From the NCBI GenBank assembly GCA_965212075.1, contig OZ243043.1, positions 558,001 to 622,000 on the forward strand: a stretch of 64,000 nt of DNA, in the 5' to 3' direction. The position numbers were made by a program, and so were the translations under genes. The notes beneath the pieces were generated by a model, which made no database searches, had not been told where the DNA came from, and was given only the letters and a program-made list of their open reading frames with translations. Source of the stretch: CBDBUR01 sp965212075 (GTDB lineage: Bacteria > Pseudomonadota > Alphaproteobacteria > JAPOUT01 > G958296285). This document shows, one piece after another, positions 8,885 through 17,389 of this stretch (position 1 is the first letter of the stretch; each line of letters starts with the position of its first letter).

Positions 8885-9708
8885 TGATGGATGACGCGCC
8901 GGATAAAAAGGGTATCCCCCGACCGGGGGTCCCCCGACCGGGGGTCCCCCGACAGGGGGTCCCCCGACAGGGGGTCCCCCGACAGGGGGTCCCCCGTCAT
9001 GTCGCGATGATTATGGACGGCAATCGCCGCTGGGCGCAGGCGCGCGGCCTGCCGTCGGGGCAGGGGCATGAGCGCGGCGTCAGCGCTTTGCGCGAAATCG
9101 TCCGCGCTGCGAATAAAATTCCGATTGAGTTTTTGACCTTTTACGGCTTCAGCACCAATAATTGGCGCCGCTCCGATGATGAGGTGCAGAATCTAATGAA
9201 ATTGCTGCGCTCTTATCTGCGCAGTGATTTGGCTGAGCTGCATGAAAATAATGTGCGGCTGCGCATTTTAGGGCGGCGCGCCAATCTTGAGGCCGACATT
9301 CTCGCTCTGGTTGATGAAGCCGAAGCGCTGACCAAAGGCAATCAGGGCATGTCTTTGGCGATTGCGTTCAATTATGGCGCGCGTGATGAGATCGCGCGCG
9401 CGGCGCAAAAAATCGCGCGCGCGGCGCGCGGCCAGCTTGATCCGGACGCGATCACGATGGACACGATCGCCGCTGCGCTTGATACGCACGATATGCCGCC
9501 GGTAGATCTGGTGATTCGCACGGGCGGTGAGCAGCGTTTGAGCGATTTTTTGCTCTGGCAGAGTGCTTATGCCGAGTTGGTTTTTACGGAAACATTTTGG
9601 CCGGATTTCACGCCGCAATTATTTATGCAGGCGCTGGATGATTATCTTGAGCGCAGCCGCCGCTTTGGTGCTGACGCTGTTTTATCCGATAAAAAAGCGG
9701 TCTATTAG
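8884..9708 (+). CDS. uppS: Undecaprenyl diphosphate synthase with a repeat-expanded N-terminus
   Basis: This cis-prenyltransferase makes the C55 lipid carrier for peptidoglycan and O-antigen units. The catalytic core starts with PRHVAMIMDGNRRWA (residues about 38-52), where the conserved Asp binds Mg-pyrophosphate. It continues with LTFYGFSTNNWRR, and with DLVIRTGGEQRLSDFLLWQ and SAYAEL near the C-terminus. Before the core lie about 40 extra residues made of six GxPRx pentads encoded by a 15-bp tandem repeat. They look like copies of the native PR preceding the core. The core is full length, so activity is expected. The ATG overlaps the frr stop by one base. Confidence 0.96.
   Translation: MMDDAPDKKGIPRPGVPRPGVPRQGVPRQGVPRQGVPRHVAMIMDGNRRWAQARGLPSGQGHERGVSALREIVRAANKIPIEFLTFYGFSTNNWRRSDDEVQNLMKLLRSYLRSDLAELHENNVRLRILGRRANLEADILALVDEAEALTKGNQGMSLAIAFNYGARDEIARAAQKIARAARGQLDPDAITMDTIAAALDTHDMPPVDLVIRTGGEQRLSDFLLWQSAYAELVFTETFWPDFTPQLFMQALDDYLERSRRFGADAVLSDKKAVY
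8911..9000 (+). repeat. Six-copy 15-bp in-frame tandem repeat in uppS
   Basis: Units start at 8911, 8926, 8941, 8956, 8971 and 8986. The sequence drifts from GGTATCCCCCGACCG through GGGGTCCCCCGACCG to GGGGTCCCCCGACAG, and the last unit reads into PRH of the enzyme core. The encoded pentads are GIPRP, GVPRP, GVPRQ (three times) and GVPRH. The GGGGG/CCCCC alternation is self-complementary, so the mRNA can fold on itself here, close to the start codon. Three identical adjacent units indicate recent expansion. Confidence 0.95.
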
Positions 9709-9714
9709 CGCGCC

Positions 9715-10560
9715 ATGAATGAATTGACGCGGAGGATTTTGACGGCCTGCCTGTTATTACCGCCCGTCTTGGCCGCGATTTGGGCGGGAGACCTATGGTT
9801 TTTGGCGCTGCTCATGCTGGCAGGTCTGGTGATGATTTGGGAATGGAATCTTTTGCTTGGCTCGCCGCCTTTATTGATATCTTTATATGTTGCGGCTCTG
9901 TTTGGTGCGGGCGTTTTTTTATTTCAAAGTTTTGTTTTTCAGCCGCGCAGCCTACTGGTTATTTTTTTGGCGAGTTTTGGCGCGCTGGTGCTGGCGTGGC
10001 TTCTTGAACGCACGAAGAGCCGCATAAAGAAATACGTAAAGAGCATGGCGTTTTTTGGGCCGATTTATTTCATCACACCTTTAGTGCTGCTGGCAGATCT
10101 GCGGGGCGATCAAAATTTGAGTGTATTAGGCGCATGTGCATTATTGATTTTTTTGCTGATGGTATGGGCGAGCGATATTGGCGCTTATTTCACAGGCCGC
10201 ACGATCGGCGGTCCGCTTTTATGGCCGAAAATTTCTGCACAAAAAACATGGTCGGGCGCGGTCGGCGGCTTTTTGGCGTCAATGCTAGTCGGTTATGGCG
10301 CGGGTTTTTTGATCGGCGGAAGCTGGCAGCTTTTATTATGGGGTGGATTGATCTCAGTGGCGACACAGGCCGGTGATTTTTTGGAATCCTTCATCAAGCG
10401 CCGCCATAATCTAAAAGATATTAGCGCGCTTTTGCCGGGTCATGGCGGGCTTTTGGATCGCGTTGACGGCCTGCTCATCGCGGTTTTTGTTTTTTATCTA
10501 TTTATGCTGACACAAGGCTGGCCGGAATCTTCTGCGGCCAGTATTTTTCTTGGGGTATAA
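9715..10560 (+). CDS. cdsA: Phosphatidate cytidylyltransferase (CDP-diacylglycerol synthase)
   Basis: This integral membrane enzyme converts phosphatidic acid and CTP to CDP-diacylglycerol, the precursor of all bacterial phospholipids. The 281-aa product has about seven to eight hydrophobic helices. The C-terminal CDP-alcohol signature reads LKDISALLPGHGGLLDRVDG (about 238-257), containing the conserved Asp pair, and DIGAYFTGRTIGGP lies near 158. The signature S-x(8)-D is clear. It sits 6 bp after uppS and 9 bp before dxr, the normal order in Gram-negative bacteria. Confidence 0.95.
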   Translation: MNELTRRILTACLLLPPVLAAIWAGDLWFLALLMLAGLVMIWEWNLLLGSPPLLISLYVAALFGAGVFLFQSFVFQPRSLLVIFLASFGALVLAWLLERTKSRIKKYVKSMAFFGPIYFITPLVLLADLRGDQNLSVLGACALLIFLLMVWASDIGAYFTGRTIGGPLLWPKISAQKTWSGAVGGFLASMLVGYGAGFLIGGSWQLLLWGGLISVATQAGDFLESFIKRRHNLKDISALLPGHGGLLDRVDGLLIAVFVFYLFMLTQGWPESSAASIFLGV

Positions 10561-10569
10561 TTAAACCTG

Positions 10570-11736
10570 ATGAAAACAATCAGCATATTGGGAGCAACAG
10601 GCTCGATCGGCTTGAACACGCTGGATGTCATCCAGCGCAATCGTGAAAAATTTCGCGTGCAGGCGGTTACGGCGCATAAGAACGTCGCTGAACTTGCGCG
10701 CATTGCGCGCGCCACAGACGCACGTTTGGCGGTCATTGCTGATTCCGCGCGCGGCGCAGAGCTCAAAGATGCGCTGCTGGGCACACAAACGAAAGTCGCG
10801 GCCGGCAAAGAGGCTCTGGTGGAGGCCGCCTGTCATCCTGCTGACATTGTGATGGCGGCGATTTCAGGCATTGCGGGTCTGCCTGCGGTGATTGCCGCCG
10901 CGCAAAATCCGGTGAGATTGGCGCTGGCCAATAAGGAATCGATTGTTTGCGCCGGACATCTTTTAAAAAAATTAGCCAAGGGCGCGCAATGCGAGATCGT
11001 TCCGGTGGATTCGGAACATCATGCGCTGAGCAAGCTGATTGATGATCCGGCGCATGTCGCGCGCGCCACATTGACCGCCACAGGCGGCCCCTTGCGCGAT
11101 TGTCCTCTTGAACATTTGGCTGATGTGACTCCTCAAGAAGCGGTCAAACATCCGGTTTGGAATATGGGGGAAAAAATTTCGGTTGATTCGGCAACTTTGA
11201 TGAATAAGGCGCTGGAGCTGATTGAGGCGCATTATCTCTTTGACTTGCCGCTGGAGCGGTTAGCGATGGTGATTCATCCTCAAGCACTTGTTCACGCTTT
11301 TGTGGCTGCGCATGACGGCAATGTCAGAGCGCATATGGGTGTTGCGGATATGCGCCTTGCGATCGCCGATGTTTTGGGGGCTGCGGATTCAGGGGTTTTT
11401 CCGCTAGATATCAGCCATTTGGGAGCGTTAACCTTTCTGCCTGTAGATGAGGCGCGGTTTCCGGCATCCAAGCTGGCGAGCGTCGCCTTGAAATATGGCG
11501 GCGTTGCGCCTATTATTCTCAATTCCGCCAACGAAGCTGCGGTTGCGGCTTTTTTGCACGGTCGTATAGGTTTTATGGATATTGCCCATATTGTCGGCGA
11601 AGTTCTTGACGATGTTTTTGACAAGATGCCGCGCGGAATGGATATTATGCTGAACAATCTAGCTGATATTCAAGAAATTGATCACACAGCGCGTCGTCAT
11701 GTTGAAGCGCGCATAAAAGGGGACAGATATGTTTGA
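10570..11736 (+). CDS. dxr: 1-deoxy-D-xylulose 5-phosphate reductoisomerase
   Basis: Dxr is the second enzyme of the MEP isoprenoid pathway and converts DXP to MEP with NADPH. The 388-aa product opens with the nucleotide-binding ISILGATGSIGLNTLDVI. It has the ALANKESIVCAG segment near residue 118, the acidic metal-site motif VPVDSEHHAL near 145, ATGGPLRD, the NMGEKISVDSATLMNKALELIEAH block and the C-terminal NSANEAAVAAFL. It supplies isopentenyl units used by uppS upstream. The stop overlaps rseP by 8 bp. Confidence 0.97.
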   Translation: MKTISILGATGSIGLNTLDVIQRNREKFRVQAVTAHKNVAELARIARATDARLAVIADSARGAELKDALLGTQTKVAAGKEALVEAACHPADIVMAAISGIAGLPAVIAAAQNPVRLALANKESIVCAGHLLKKLAKGAQCEIVPVDSEHHALSKLIDDPAHVARATLTATGGPLRDCPLEHLADVTPQEAVKHPVWNMGEKISVDSATLMNKALELIEAHYLFDLPLERLAMVIHPQALVHAFVAAHDGNVRAHMGVADMRLAIADVLGAADSGVFPLDISHLGALTFLPVDEARFPASKLASVALKYGGVAPIILNSANEAAVAAFLHGRIGFMDIAHIVGEVLDDVFDKMPRGMDIMLNNLADIQEIDHTARRHVEARIKGDRYV

Positions 11737-12877
11737 ATTCTTTGGTGATGCCGCAAGCTATATTTTGCCGTTTCTTCTTGTATTCACGACGGTAGTTTTT
11801 TTCCACGAGCTCGGACATTTTTTGATTGCGCGCTGGTGCGGTGTTTATGTGGAAGTGTTTTCCATCGGCATGGGGCGCGAAGTGTTTGGCTGGACGGATC
11901 GGTATGGGACGCGCTGGAAGCTGGCTTGGCTGCCGCTGGGTGGCTATGTCAAAATGCTGGGCGAGGAAGATGACATGATGGGCAATCTCACGCAAAGCGC
12001 GCCGCCTGAAGAAACGGCGTGTAAAGAAAGCGGCTGTTATAATCGTAAAAGCGTTTATGCGCGTCTTGCGATTTCTTCAGCAGGCCCGCTTGCGAATTTT
12101 GTTTTGGCGATTTTGATTTTCTGGGGAATTTTTAGCATCGTGGGTATTTCCGTCACGAGCCCGCAGATTGATAAAATCATCCCCGACAGCCCGGCGGCGG
12201 CGGCGGGCTTTCAAACCGGAGACATCATCCGGTTTATTGACGGCAGAAAAGTTGAAAATTTTTCAGATGTCACGCGCGTGATTTTGATGTCGCCCGACCG
12301 CGCGCTGGCCTTTGATGTTGAGCGGGATGGCGAAATCAAACAATTGATTGCGACACCGCGCATTGATAATGTGCGGGATCGTTTTGGCAATAGCTATCGC
12401 GGCGGCGTGCTTGGCGTGTCTATGGTCATGGGGCAGGAAGAGGCGCAGCGCCGCCATCTAGGCCCTTTGAGCGCGCTGGTTGCCGGCATTGAGCATACGG
12501 CGATTATCAGCGGTGCGACGATAACTTATTTGGGGCAGCTGATTATCGGCAATCAGGACATCTCCAATCTGGGAGGGCCTCTGCGAATCGCCAAGATTTC
12601 GGGGCAGTCGGCGGGAGAAGGCTGGTGGCCTTTATTGAGCCTCATTGCGGTTTTGTCGATAAGCCTTGGCATTTTGAACTTGCTGCCCATTCCGATTTTG
12701 GATGGCGGGCATATTATGTTTTATTTAATTGAAGTGGTTAAAGGATCGCCATTGAGCGATCGGATACAGGAGAACAGCATGCGCGCCGGCTTGGTTTTGC
12801 TGTTGGGATTGATGGTTTTTGTTACGTTGAATGATATTTTTCAGCTGGGACTTTTTTCGACAGGCAGTTCAGGCTAA
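11729..12877 (+). CDS. rseP: Site-2 protease RseP-type zinc metalloprotease
   Basis: This intramembrane protease cleaves anti-sigma factors and remnant signal peptides. The 382-aa product has the zinc motif HELGH in TVVFFHELGHFLIARWC (about 24-40). A PDZ domain lies at about 140-220 (DSPAAAAGFQTGDIIRFIDG). The second catalytic motif NLLPIPILDGGH, carrying the Asp ligand, is near residue 320, flanked by hydrophobic helices. One PDZ domain is visible where E. coli has two. It is placed between dxr and bamA as in most proteobacteria and overlaps dxr by 8 bp. Confidence 0.95.
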   Translation: MFEFFGDAASYILPFLLVFTTVVFFHELGHFLIARWCGVYVEVFSIGMGREVFGWTDRYGTRWKLAWLPLGGYVKMLGEEDDMMGNLTQSAPPEETACKESGCYNRKSVYARLAISSAGPLANFVLAILIFWGIFSIVGISVTSPQIDKIIPDSPAAAAGFQTGDIIRFIDGRKVENFSDVTRVILMSPDRALAFDVERDGEIKQLIATPRIDNVRDRFGNSYRGGVLGVSMVMGQEEAQRRHLGPLSALVAGIEHTAIISGATITYLGQLIIGNQDISNLGGPLRIAKISGQSAGEGWWPLLSLIAVLSISLGILNLLPIPILDGGHIMFYLIEVVKGSPLSDRIQENSMRAGLVLLLGLMVFVTLNDIFQLGLFSTGSSG

Positions 12878-12885
12878 GAGGCATT

Positions 12886-15177
12886 GTGAGGAGGATCTGC
12901 CGCCGGTTCGTCGGCATTTTTTTTGTAGCGATTGGCGTTTTTGGCTTTCCGTCTTTGGCTTTTGCCCAAGACGAGCCTGTGATTCAGGAAATAATTGTTG
13001 AAGGCAATCGGCGCATTGAGGCATCAACGGTGCTGGCCTATCTGCCGCTGCGCGTTGGTGATCGCTATGACCAGAGCAAGGCCAATGAGGCGCTCAAGGC
13101 TTTGTTTCGCACGGCCTTATTTTCTGATGTCAAAATTGAGCGCCGTGGCCGCAGGCTTGTGGTGACCGTTTCTGAAAACCCGATTATCAAGGAGGTGGTG
13201 TTTGAAGGCAATAATGCCATTGATGATGAGGCGCTTGTGCCCTTGATTGATCTGTCGCCGCGCGCGGTCTATAGCCGCAGCAAGGTTTTGCTAGCCGCGC
13301 AGCTAATCACGCAGCAATATCGCCGGCAGGGCTATTACGCGATGACGGTTGAGCCGCAAATTATTGAGCTGGATCAATATCGCGTCAATATCATTTTTAA
13401 GGTGGATGAAGGCCGCAAAAATTACGTTGAGGGCATTTACTTTCTTGGCAATGAAGCTTTTTCGGATTCGGATTTGCGCGGCGTGATTGTGACCACAGTG
13501 TATCAATGGTGGAAATTTCTTTCGGTCAGCGACACTTACGACCAAGACCGGCTTGAGTTTGACAAGCAGTTGCTGCGCGCTTTTTATACGCGGCGCGGCT
13601 ATGCGGATTTCAGCGTTGAAGCGCAGCTCGCCGAGCGCAGCGAGGGAGATGATGGATTCGTGATCACTTTCGTTGTCAATGAAGGGCAGATTTACCGTTT
13701 TGCAAAAAGCAAGTTTAACATTCAAGTTCCTGATTTGGATCCGGAGCGCTTTCAAGCTTTGCTGGCTTATGAGGAGGGCGCGCGCTATGACGCGTTTAAG
13801 GTGGGCAGGAGCTTAGATGCGATCAATGATGAAGCGCAAGTGCTGGGCTATGCGTTTATTGATGTGAGTCCTGATCTTGAGCGCGACCCTGAGAAAGGCA
13901 CTGTCAGCATCGTCTGGACGATCTCCGAAGCGCCGCGCACCTATGTTGAGCGCATTGACATTAGCGGCAACACGCATACCGAAGATCGCGTCATTCGTCG
14001 GGAATTTCGCCTGCGCGAGGGGGATGTATTTAACCGCACTTTGGTTGCGCGCACCGAGCGGGCGGTTAACGGCTTGAATTTTTTTGAGGGCGTAAGAATC
14101 GAACCCCGCCAAGGTTCAGCACCGGACAAAGTCGTTTTGGACACCCGCGTTGCCGAGCGCCCAACAGGGGAAATTTCCCTAGGCTTTGGCTTTTCATCCA
14201 TAGATGGCTTCATCGGCGATTTTTCCATCCGAGAAAATAATTTTCAAGGGCGCGGCCAAGTTCTGGAATCCACATTTGGCTATGGCACGCGGCGGCGCAC
14301 GGTGAATTTTCGTTTTATTGAGCCTTACTTTTTTGGCCGCCGGTTGAGGTTCTCAGGCGATGTCTTTTACCTTTTTCGCGATCTACAGCGCAGCAATGGC
14401 TATGATTTTGATCGGCTTGGCGCGTCTATGTCTTTGCGGCTGCCTCTGCGCGAGGATGCCTATTTCACTTTGCAATATCAAATTGAAAATGACACCATCA
14501 GCAACAGCACCAGCGCCACGGTTGCCGAAGGCGAGCGGCTGGAATCAATCATCGGCTATATTTTGACCTATGACCGCCGTGATGACATCAACCAGCCAAC
14601 TGATGGCTGGCTGGTCAGATTTGGCCAAGATTTTGCTGGCGCAGGCGGGCAGGCCAATTTTATCCGCACGTCTTTTGACTTGCGCGGCTATCGGACATTA
14701 TCCGACACCGCTGTCGGTCGTTATTCGGTGGCTTCGCGTCTTTTGGCCGGAAATATCTTTTCCTATGATGGCAGCGATCTTTTTGCCAGCGATCGCTTTT
14801 TTTTGGGGGCAGGCAGTTTTCGCGGCTTTGACAGATCAGGCATCGGGCCGCGCGATGTTGGCCGCAGCGGCAATGCAGTCGGCGCGCGCACTTATGCGAT
14901 CTGGTCTAATGAGCTGCGCATCTCAAGCCAGGTTTTGCGGCAGATTGGCCTCACGCCGGTTTTGTTCACCGATATCGGAGTCGCCGGTGATAGCGGCTTG
15001 GAGGATACCATTTCTCGCAGAGTCAGGGATAATTTTGGCGTGCGGATGAGCATAGGTTTCAGCCTCTTATGGGAATCGCCGCTCGGCCCGCTGCGCTTTG
15101 ATTTTTCTGATGTGCTATTAAAGGAAAATTATGATAGAGAAGATAACTTCCACTTTCAGATTGGTGTCGCCTTTTAG
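12886..15177 (+). CDS. bamA: Outer-membrane protein assembly factor BamA
   Basis: BamA is the central barrel of the BAM complex that folds outer-membrane proteins. The 763-aa product begins at GTG 12886 with a signal peptide ending at AFA-QDEP (about residue 28). Five POTRA repeats follow to about residue 430 (IIVEGNRRIEASTVL, EVVFEGNNAIDDEAL, GIYFLGNEAFSDSDLRG, and VERIDISGNTHTEDRVIRRE in the fifth). The C-terminal barrel contains the loop-6 motif as SFRGFDRSGIGPRD and ends FHFQIGVAF with a terminal Phe. Skp and lipid A genes follow, forming an envelope-biogenesis cluster. Confidence 0.97.
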   Translation: MRRICRRFVGIFFVAIGVFGFPSLAFAQDEPVIQEIIVEGNRRIEASTVLAYLPLRVGDRYDQSKANEALKALFRTALFSDVKIERRGRRLVVTVSENPIIKEVVFEGNNAIDDEALVPLIDLSPRAVYSRSKVLLAAQLITQQYRRQGYYAMTVEPQIIELDQYRVNIIFKVDEGRKNYVEGIYFLGNEAFSDSDLRGVIVTTVYQWWKFLSVSDTYDQDRLEFDKQLLRAFYTRRGYADFSVEAQLAERSEGDDGFVITFVVNEGQIYRFAKSKFNIQVPDLDPERFQALLAYEEGARYDAFKVGRSLDAINDEAQVLGYAFIDVSPDLERDPEKGTVSIVWTISEAPRTYVERIDISGNTHTEDRVIRREFRLREGDVFNRTLVARTERAVNGLNFFEGVRIEPRQGSAPDKVVLDTRVAERPTGEISLGFGFSSIDGFIGDFSIRENNFQGRGQVLESTFGYGTRRRTVNFRFIEPYFFGRRLRFSGDVFYLFRDLQRSNGYDFDRLGASMSLRLPLREDAYFTLQYQIENDTISNSTSATVAEGERLESIIGYILTYDRRDDINQPTDGWLVRFGQDFAGAGGQANFIRTSFDLRGYRTLSDTAVGRYSVASRLLAGNIFSYDGSDLFASDRFFLGAGSFRGFDRSGIGPRDVGRSGNAVGARTYAIWSNELRISSQVLRQIGLTPVLFTDIGVAGDSGLEDTISRRVRDNFGVRMSIGFSLLWESPLGPLRFDFSDVLLKENYDREDNFHFQIGVAF

Positions 15178-15190
15178 ACAAGTATGCTCT

Positions 15191-15219
15191 TTGGAAGCAA
15201 TTAAATCACAACAAATAAT
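15191..15219 (+). promoter_or_regulatory. Candidate promoter for the skp-lpx cluster
   Basis: TTGGAA (15191-15196) and AATAAT (15214-15219) are exactly 17 bp apart, predicting a start near 15226. GGAGAGAG at 15231-15238 serves as ribosome binding site for skp at 15241. It would let the skp-lpxD-fabZ-lpxA-lpxI-lpxB group be transcribed apart from bamA. Consensus match only. Confidence 0.4.
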
Positions 15220-15240
15220 GTCAAAACATGGAGAGAGATT

Positions 15241-15795
15241 ATGAATAAATTGAGGAAAATATCCGCCGCGCTGGCGGTTGCATTGCTGGCTTTGGGATTG
15301 ACTGCAGCCTGTGATCAAATGGGCGGCGGGAAATCTGCTTATGTGGATGTCCAGAAAGTTATTCGCGATTCAAAAGCGGGGCGCGATCTGAATCGTCAAA
15401 TTAAAACCTATAGTGATAATGTTGCCAAAAAAGTGCGCCCCGAACAGGAGCGTCTTGAAAGAGAGCAAAAAGAATTGACGCGGCAGCAAAACGTTCTGTC
15501 TCCTGCGGCGTTTCGCCAGAAAGAGAACAGCTTTCGTGAAAAAGTGGTCAAATTTCAGCAGAAAATGCAAGGTGAGAATCAGAAGCTGCAAAGAGGCGGC
15601 CAAGAAACATTGTCTGAAGTTGAAACGGTGCTTGCCGCCATCTATAAAGAGCTGCTTGAAAAGCATAATCTTGAACTCATCTTAAATCGCAGTGTGATTT
15701 TAAACGCCAGTGAAGACCTTGATCTCACTCCGGAAGTGATTGAGCTTTTGGATGTCCGTTTATCTTCGGTAAAACTGACAGTGCCCCAAGAATGA
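15241..15795 (+). CDS. skp: Skp/OmpH-family periplasmic chaperone, possibly lipidated
   Basis: Skp is a trimeric coiled-coil chaperone that carries unfolded outer-membrane proteins to BAM. The 184-aa product has a hydrophobic export signal to about residue 23, then the OmpH opening SAYVDVQKVIRDSKAGRDL. A long Lys/Gln/Glu-rich coiled coil at about 60-135 is followed by LELILNRSVILNAS near 145, a family hallmark. The signal ends LTAAC-DQMGG. A Cys preceded by Ala-Ala and Leu at -4 resembles a lipobox although Thr at -3 is atypical. Canonical Skp is not lipidated, so membrane anchoring is only a possibility. Confidence 0.88.
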   Translation: MNKLRKISAALAVALLALGLTAACDQMGGGKSAYVDVQKVIRDSKAGRDLNRQIKTYSDNVAKKVRPEQERLEREQKELTRQQNVLSPAAFRQKENSFREKVVKFQQKMQGENQKLQRGGQETLSEVETVLAAIYKELLEKHNLELILNRSVILNASEDLDLTPEVIELLDVRLSSVKLTVPQE

Positions 15796-15821
15796 TTCAA
15801 GAATAATGAATAATTTGGGCT

Positions 15822-15837
15822 AAGGAGGTCGGAAATT
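15822..15837 (+). promoter_or_regulatory. Strong Shine-Dalgarno followed by an ATT initiation codon (lpxD)
   Basis: AAGGAGGT at 15822-15829 is a near-perfect anti-16S match. Five bases separate it from ATT (15835-15837), which opens the frame running into LpxD. The frame stop TAA at 15811-15813 excludes an upstream start. The next in-frame ATG/GTG/TTG is GTG 16048, far inside the conserved domain. An out-of-frame ATG at 15845 would reach the LpxD frame only if the following T7 run had eight T. Confidence 0.6.
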
Positions 15838-16899
15838 TCTAGCTATGGTTTTTTTGAGAAAGAGGGCCCTTTCACTTTAGGTTATCTGGCCGAGCTTGTC
15901 GGCGCAGAGCTGGCCGATCGTGCGGATCACGATAAGCAGGTTTCGGGGGTTGCGCCATTAGATGAGGCCGGTCCGGAGGATATCAGCTATTTAACCGGCA
16001 TTGCGCATATCAGAACGTTTCGCACGACGCGCGCTGGCGCGTGTTTTGTGCCAAATCATTTTGTTGATCAAGCGCCGGAAGGGCTGCCGCTTTTGGTGAC
16101 GTCGATGCCGCATCCGGCTTATGCGCGCGCGATGGCAGTTTTTTATCCGCAAGCGCGCCGTCCGGCCAGCCTGATGGATCAAGAGGGCATCAGCGCTGAA
16201 GCAAAAATTCATCCGAGCGCGCAACTTGAGGAGGGCGTCATCATTGAGGCGGGCGCGGTGGTCGGCGCGCGCGCGATGATCGGCGCGGGGACGATCATCA
16301 GCACTTATGCGGTGATCGGCCCGGATGTGGCGATCGGGCGCGATAGTTTTATTGGGGTTCATGCGTCTGTGGTTCATGCTTTGCTGGGCGATCGGGTTGT
16401 TGTTCATGCGGGCGCGCGCATCGGGCAGGAGGGCTTCGGCTTTGCGCCGATGATGGATGGCGCATTGCGTGTGCCGCAGGTTGGTCGGGTGATCATTCAA
16501 AATGATGTTGAAATCGGCGCCAACACGACGATTGATCGCGGCAGCACGCTGGATACGACCATTGGCGAATTCACCAAGATTGATAATCTGGTTCAGATTG
16601 GGCATAATGTTGCGATTGGGCGCCATTGTTTTATTGTCTCGCAGGTGGGGATTGCTGGCTCGGCGCGCATTGATGATTATGTTATACTGGCCGGTCAAGT
16701 GGGTATTGCGGATAGTGTGCATATCGGCACTGGTGCGCGGATTGCCGCGAAATCGGGGGTTATAAAAAATGTGCCCGCAGGCAAGGATTATATGGGCTAT
16801 CCGGCGAAGTCGCGGCGGCAGTTTCTTGAGGAAACCAATTTGTTAACGCGGCTCTGGAAGAAGGATCGCCAAAAGCGCAGGGGGAAAGATGAGCAATAA
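15835..16899 (+). CDS. lpxD: UDP-3-O-acylglucosamine N-acyltransferase LpxD, apparent ATT start
   Basis: LpxD adds the second (N-linked) hydroxyacyl chain in lipid A synthesis. It is a trimeric left-handed beta-helix enzyme. The N-terminal uridine-binding domain begins SYGFFEKEGPFTLGYLAELV, so coding must start well before the first conventional codon (GTG 16048). From ATT 15835 the product is 354 aa, in the family range. Hexapeptide repeats run from about residue 120 (GVIIEAGAVVGARAMIGAGT). The catalytic His is in QIGHNVAIG near residue 262. The C-terminal helix ends RLWKKDRQKRRGKDEQ. It overlaps fabZ by 11 bp. The start is the uncertain part; the identity is not. Confidence 0.9.
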   Translation: MSSYGFFEKEGPFTLGYLAELVGAELADRADHDKQVSGVAPLDEAGPEDISYLTGIAHIRTFRTTRAGACFVPNHFVDQAPEGLPLLVTSMPHPAYARAMAVFYPQARRPASLMDQEGISAEAKIHPSAQLEEGVIIEAGAVVGARAMIGAGTIISTYAVIGPDVAIGRDSFIGVHASVVHALLGDRVVVHAGARIGQEGFGFAPMMDGALRVPQVGRVIIQNDVEIGANTTIDRGSTLDTTIGEFTKIDNLVQIGHNVAIGRHCFIVSQVGIAGSARIDDYVILAGQVGIADSVHIGTGARIAAKSGVIKNVPAGKDYMGYPAKSRRQFLEETNLLTRLWKKDRQKRRGKDEQ

Positions 16900-17389
16900 A
16901 GTTTCTGATATGATTGTTCTCGATGGAGATGTTTTTGACGGGGAGCTTCTGATTGACGACATCATTCGCCTGATGCCTTATCGCTATCCGATGTTGATGC
17001 TTGACCGGATCACGCGGCTGGAGCGAAATAAATTCGCGGTGGCGGTCAAGAATGTGTCTTTTGGCGAGAGTTATTTTCAGGGACATTTTCCCGGCCATGC
17101 GGTGATGCCCGGCGTTTTAATCATTGAGGCGATGGCGCAGACCTCTGTGGTCTTATGGACATTTTTTCACCAAGACGAGCAAGAAGGCAAAGTGGTTTAT
17201 TTTTCCTCTTTGGACAAAGTGAAGTTTCGGCGACCGGTGATACCGGGCGATGTTTTGGAGCTTCAGGTGAGGTTTCAGCGGCGCATCGGGCGGATTTGGA
17301 AGTTTAAGGGCGAGGGTTTTGTCAAAGGCCAATTGGTTGCCGAAGCGGTTTTTTCGGCTGCCCTGATGGATTTGAACGAAGTGAAATGA
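16889..17389 (+). CDS. fabZ: 3-hydroxyacyl-[acyl-carrier-protein] dehydratase FabZ
   Basis: FabZ dehydrates beta-hydroxyacyl-ACP in fatty-acid elongation, competing with LpxA/LpxD for the same substrates. The 166-aa hot-dog-fold product has IIRLMPYRYPMLMLDRI near residue 25 and GHFPGHAVMPGVLIIEAMAQ near 64-83 with the catalytic His and Glu. It also has KVKFRRPVIPGD. About 15 extra N-terminal residues precede the core. The position between lpxD and lpxA is the classic one. ATG 16889 overlaps lpxD, and the stop overlaps lpxA as ATGA. Confidence 0.96.
   Translation: MSNKVSDMIVLDGDVFDGELLIDDIIRLMPYRYPMLMLDRITRLERNKFAVAVKNVSFGESYFQGHFPGHAVMPGVLIIEAMAQTSVVLWTFFHQDEQEGKVVYFSSLDKVKFRRPVIPGDVLELQVRFQRRIGRIWKFKGEGFVKGQLVAEAVFSAALMDLNEVK

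Noticed and set aside
15845..15880. Separate small ORF starting ATG 15845 before lpxD
   Set aside because: It stops after 11 codons and its downstream codons in the shifted frame are exactly the LpxD N-terminus; it matters only as an alternative lpxD start if the T run is miscounted.
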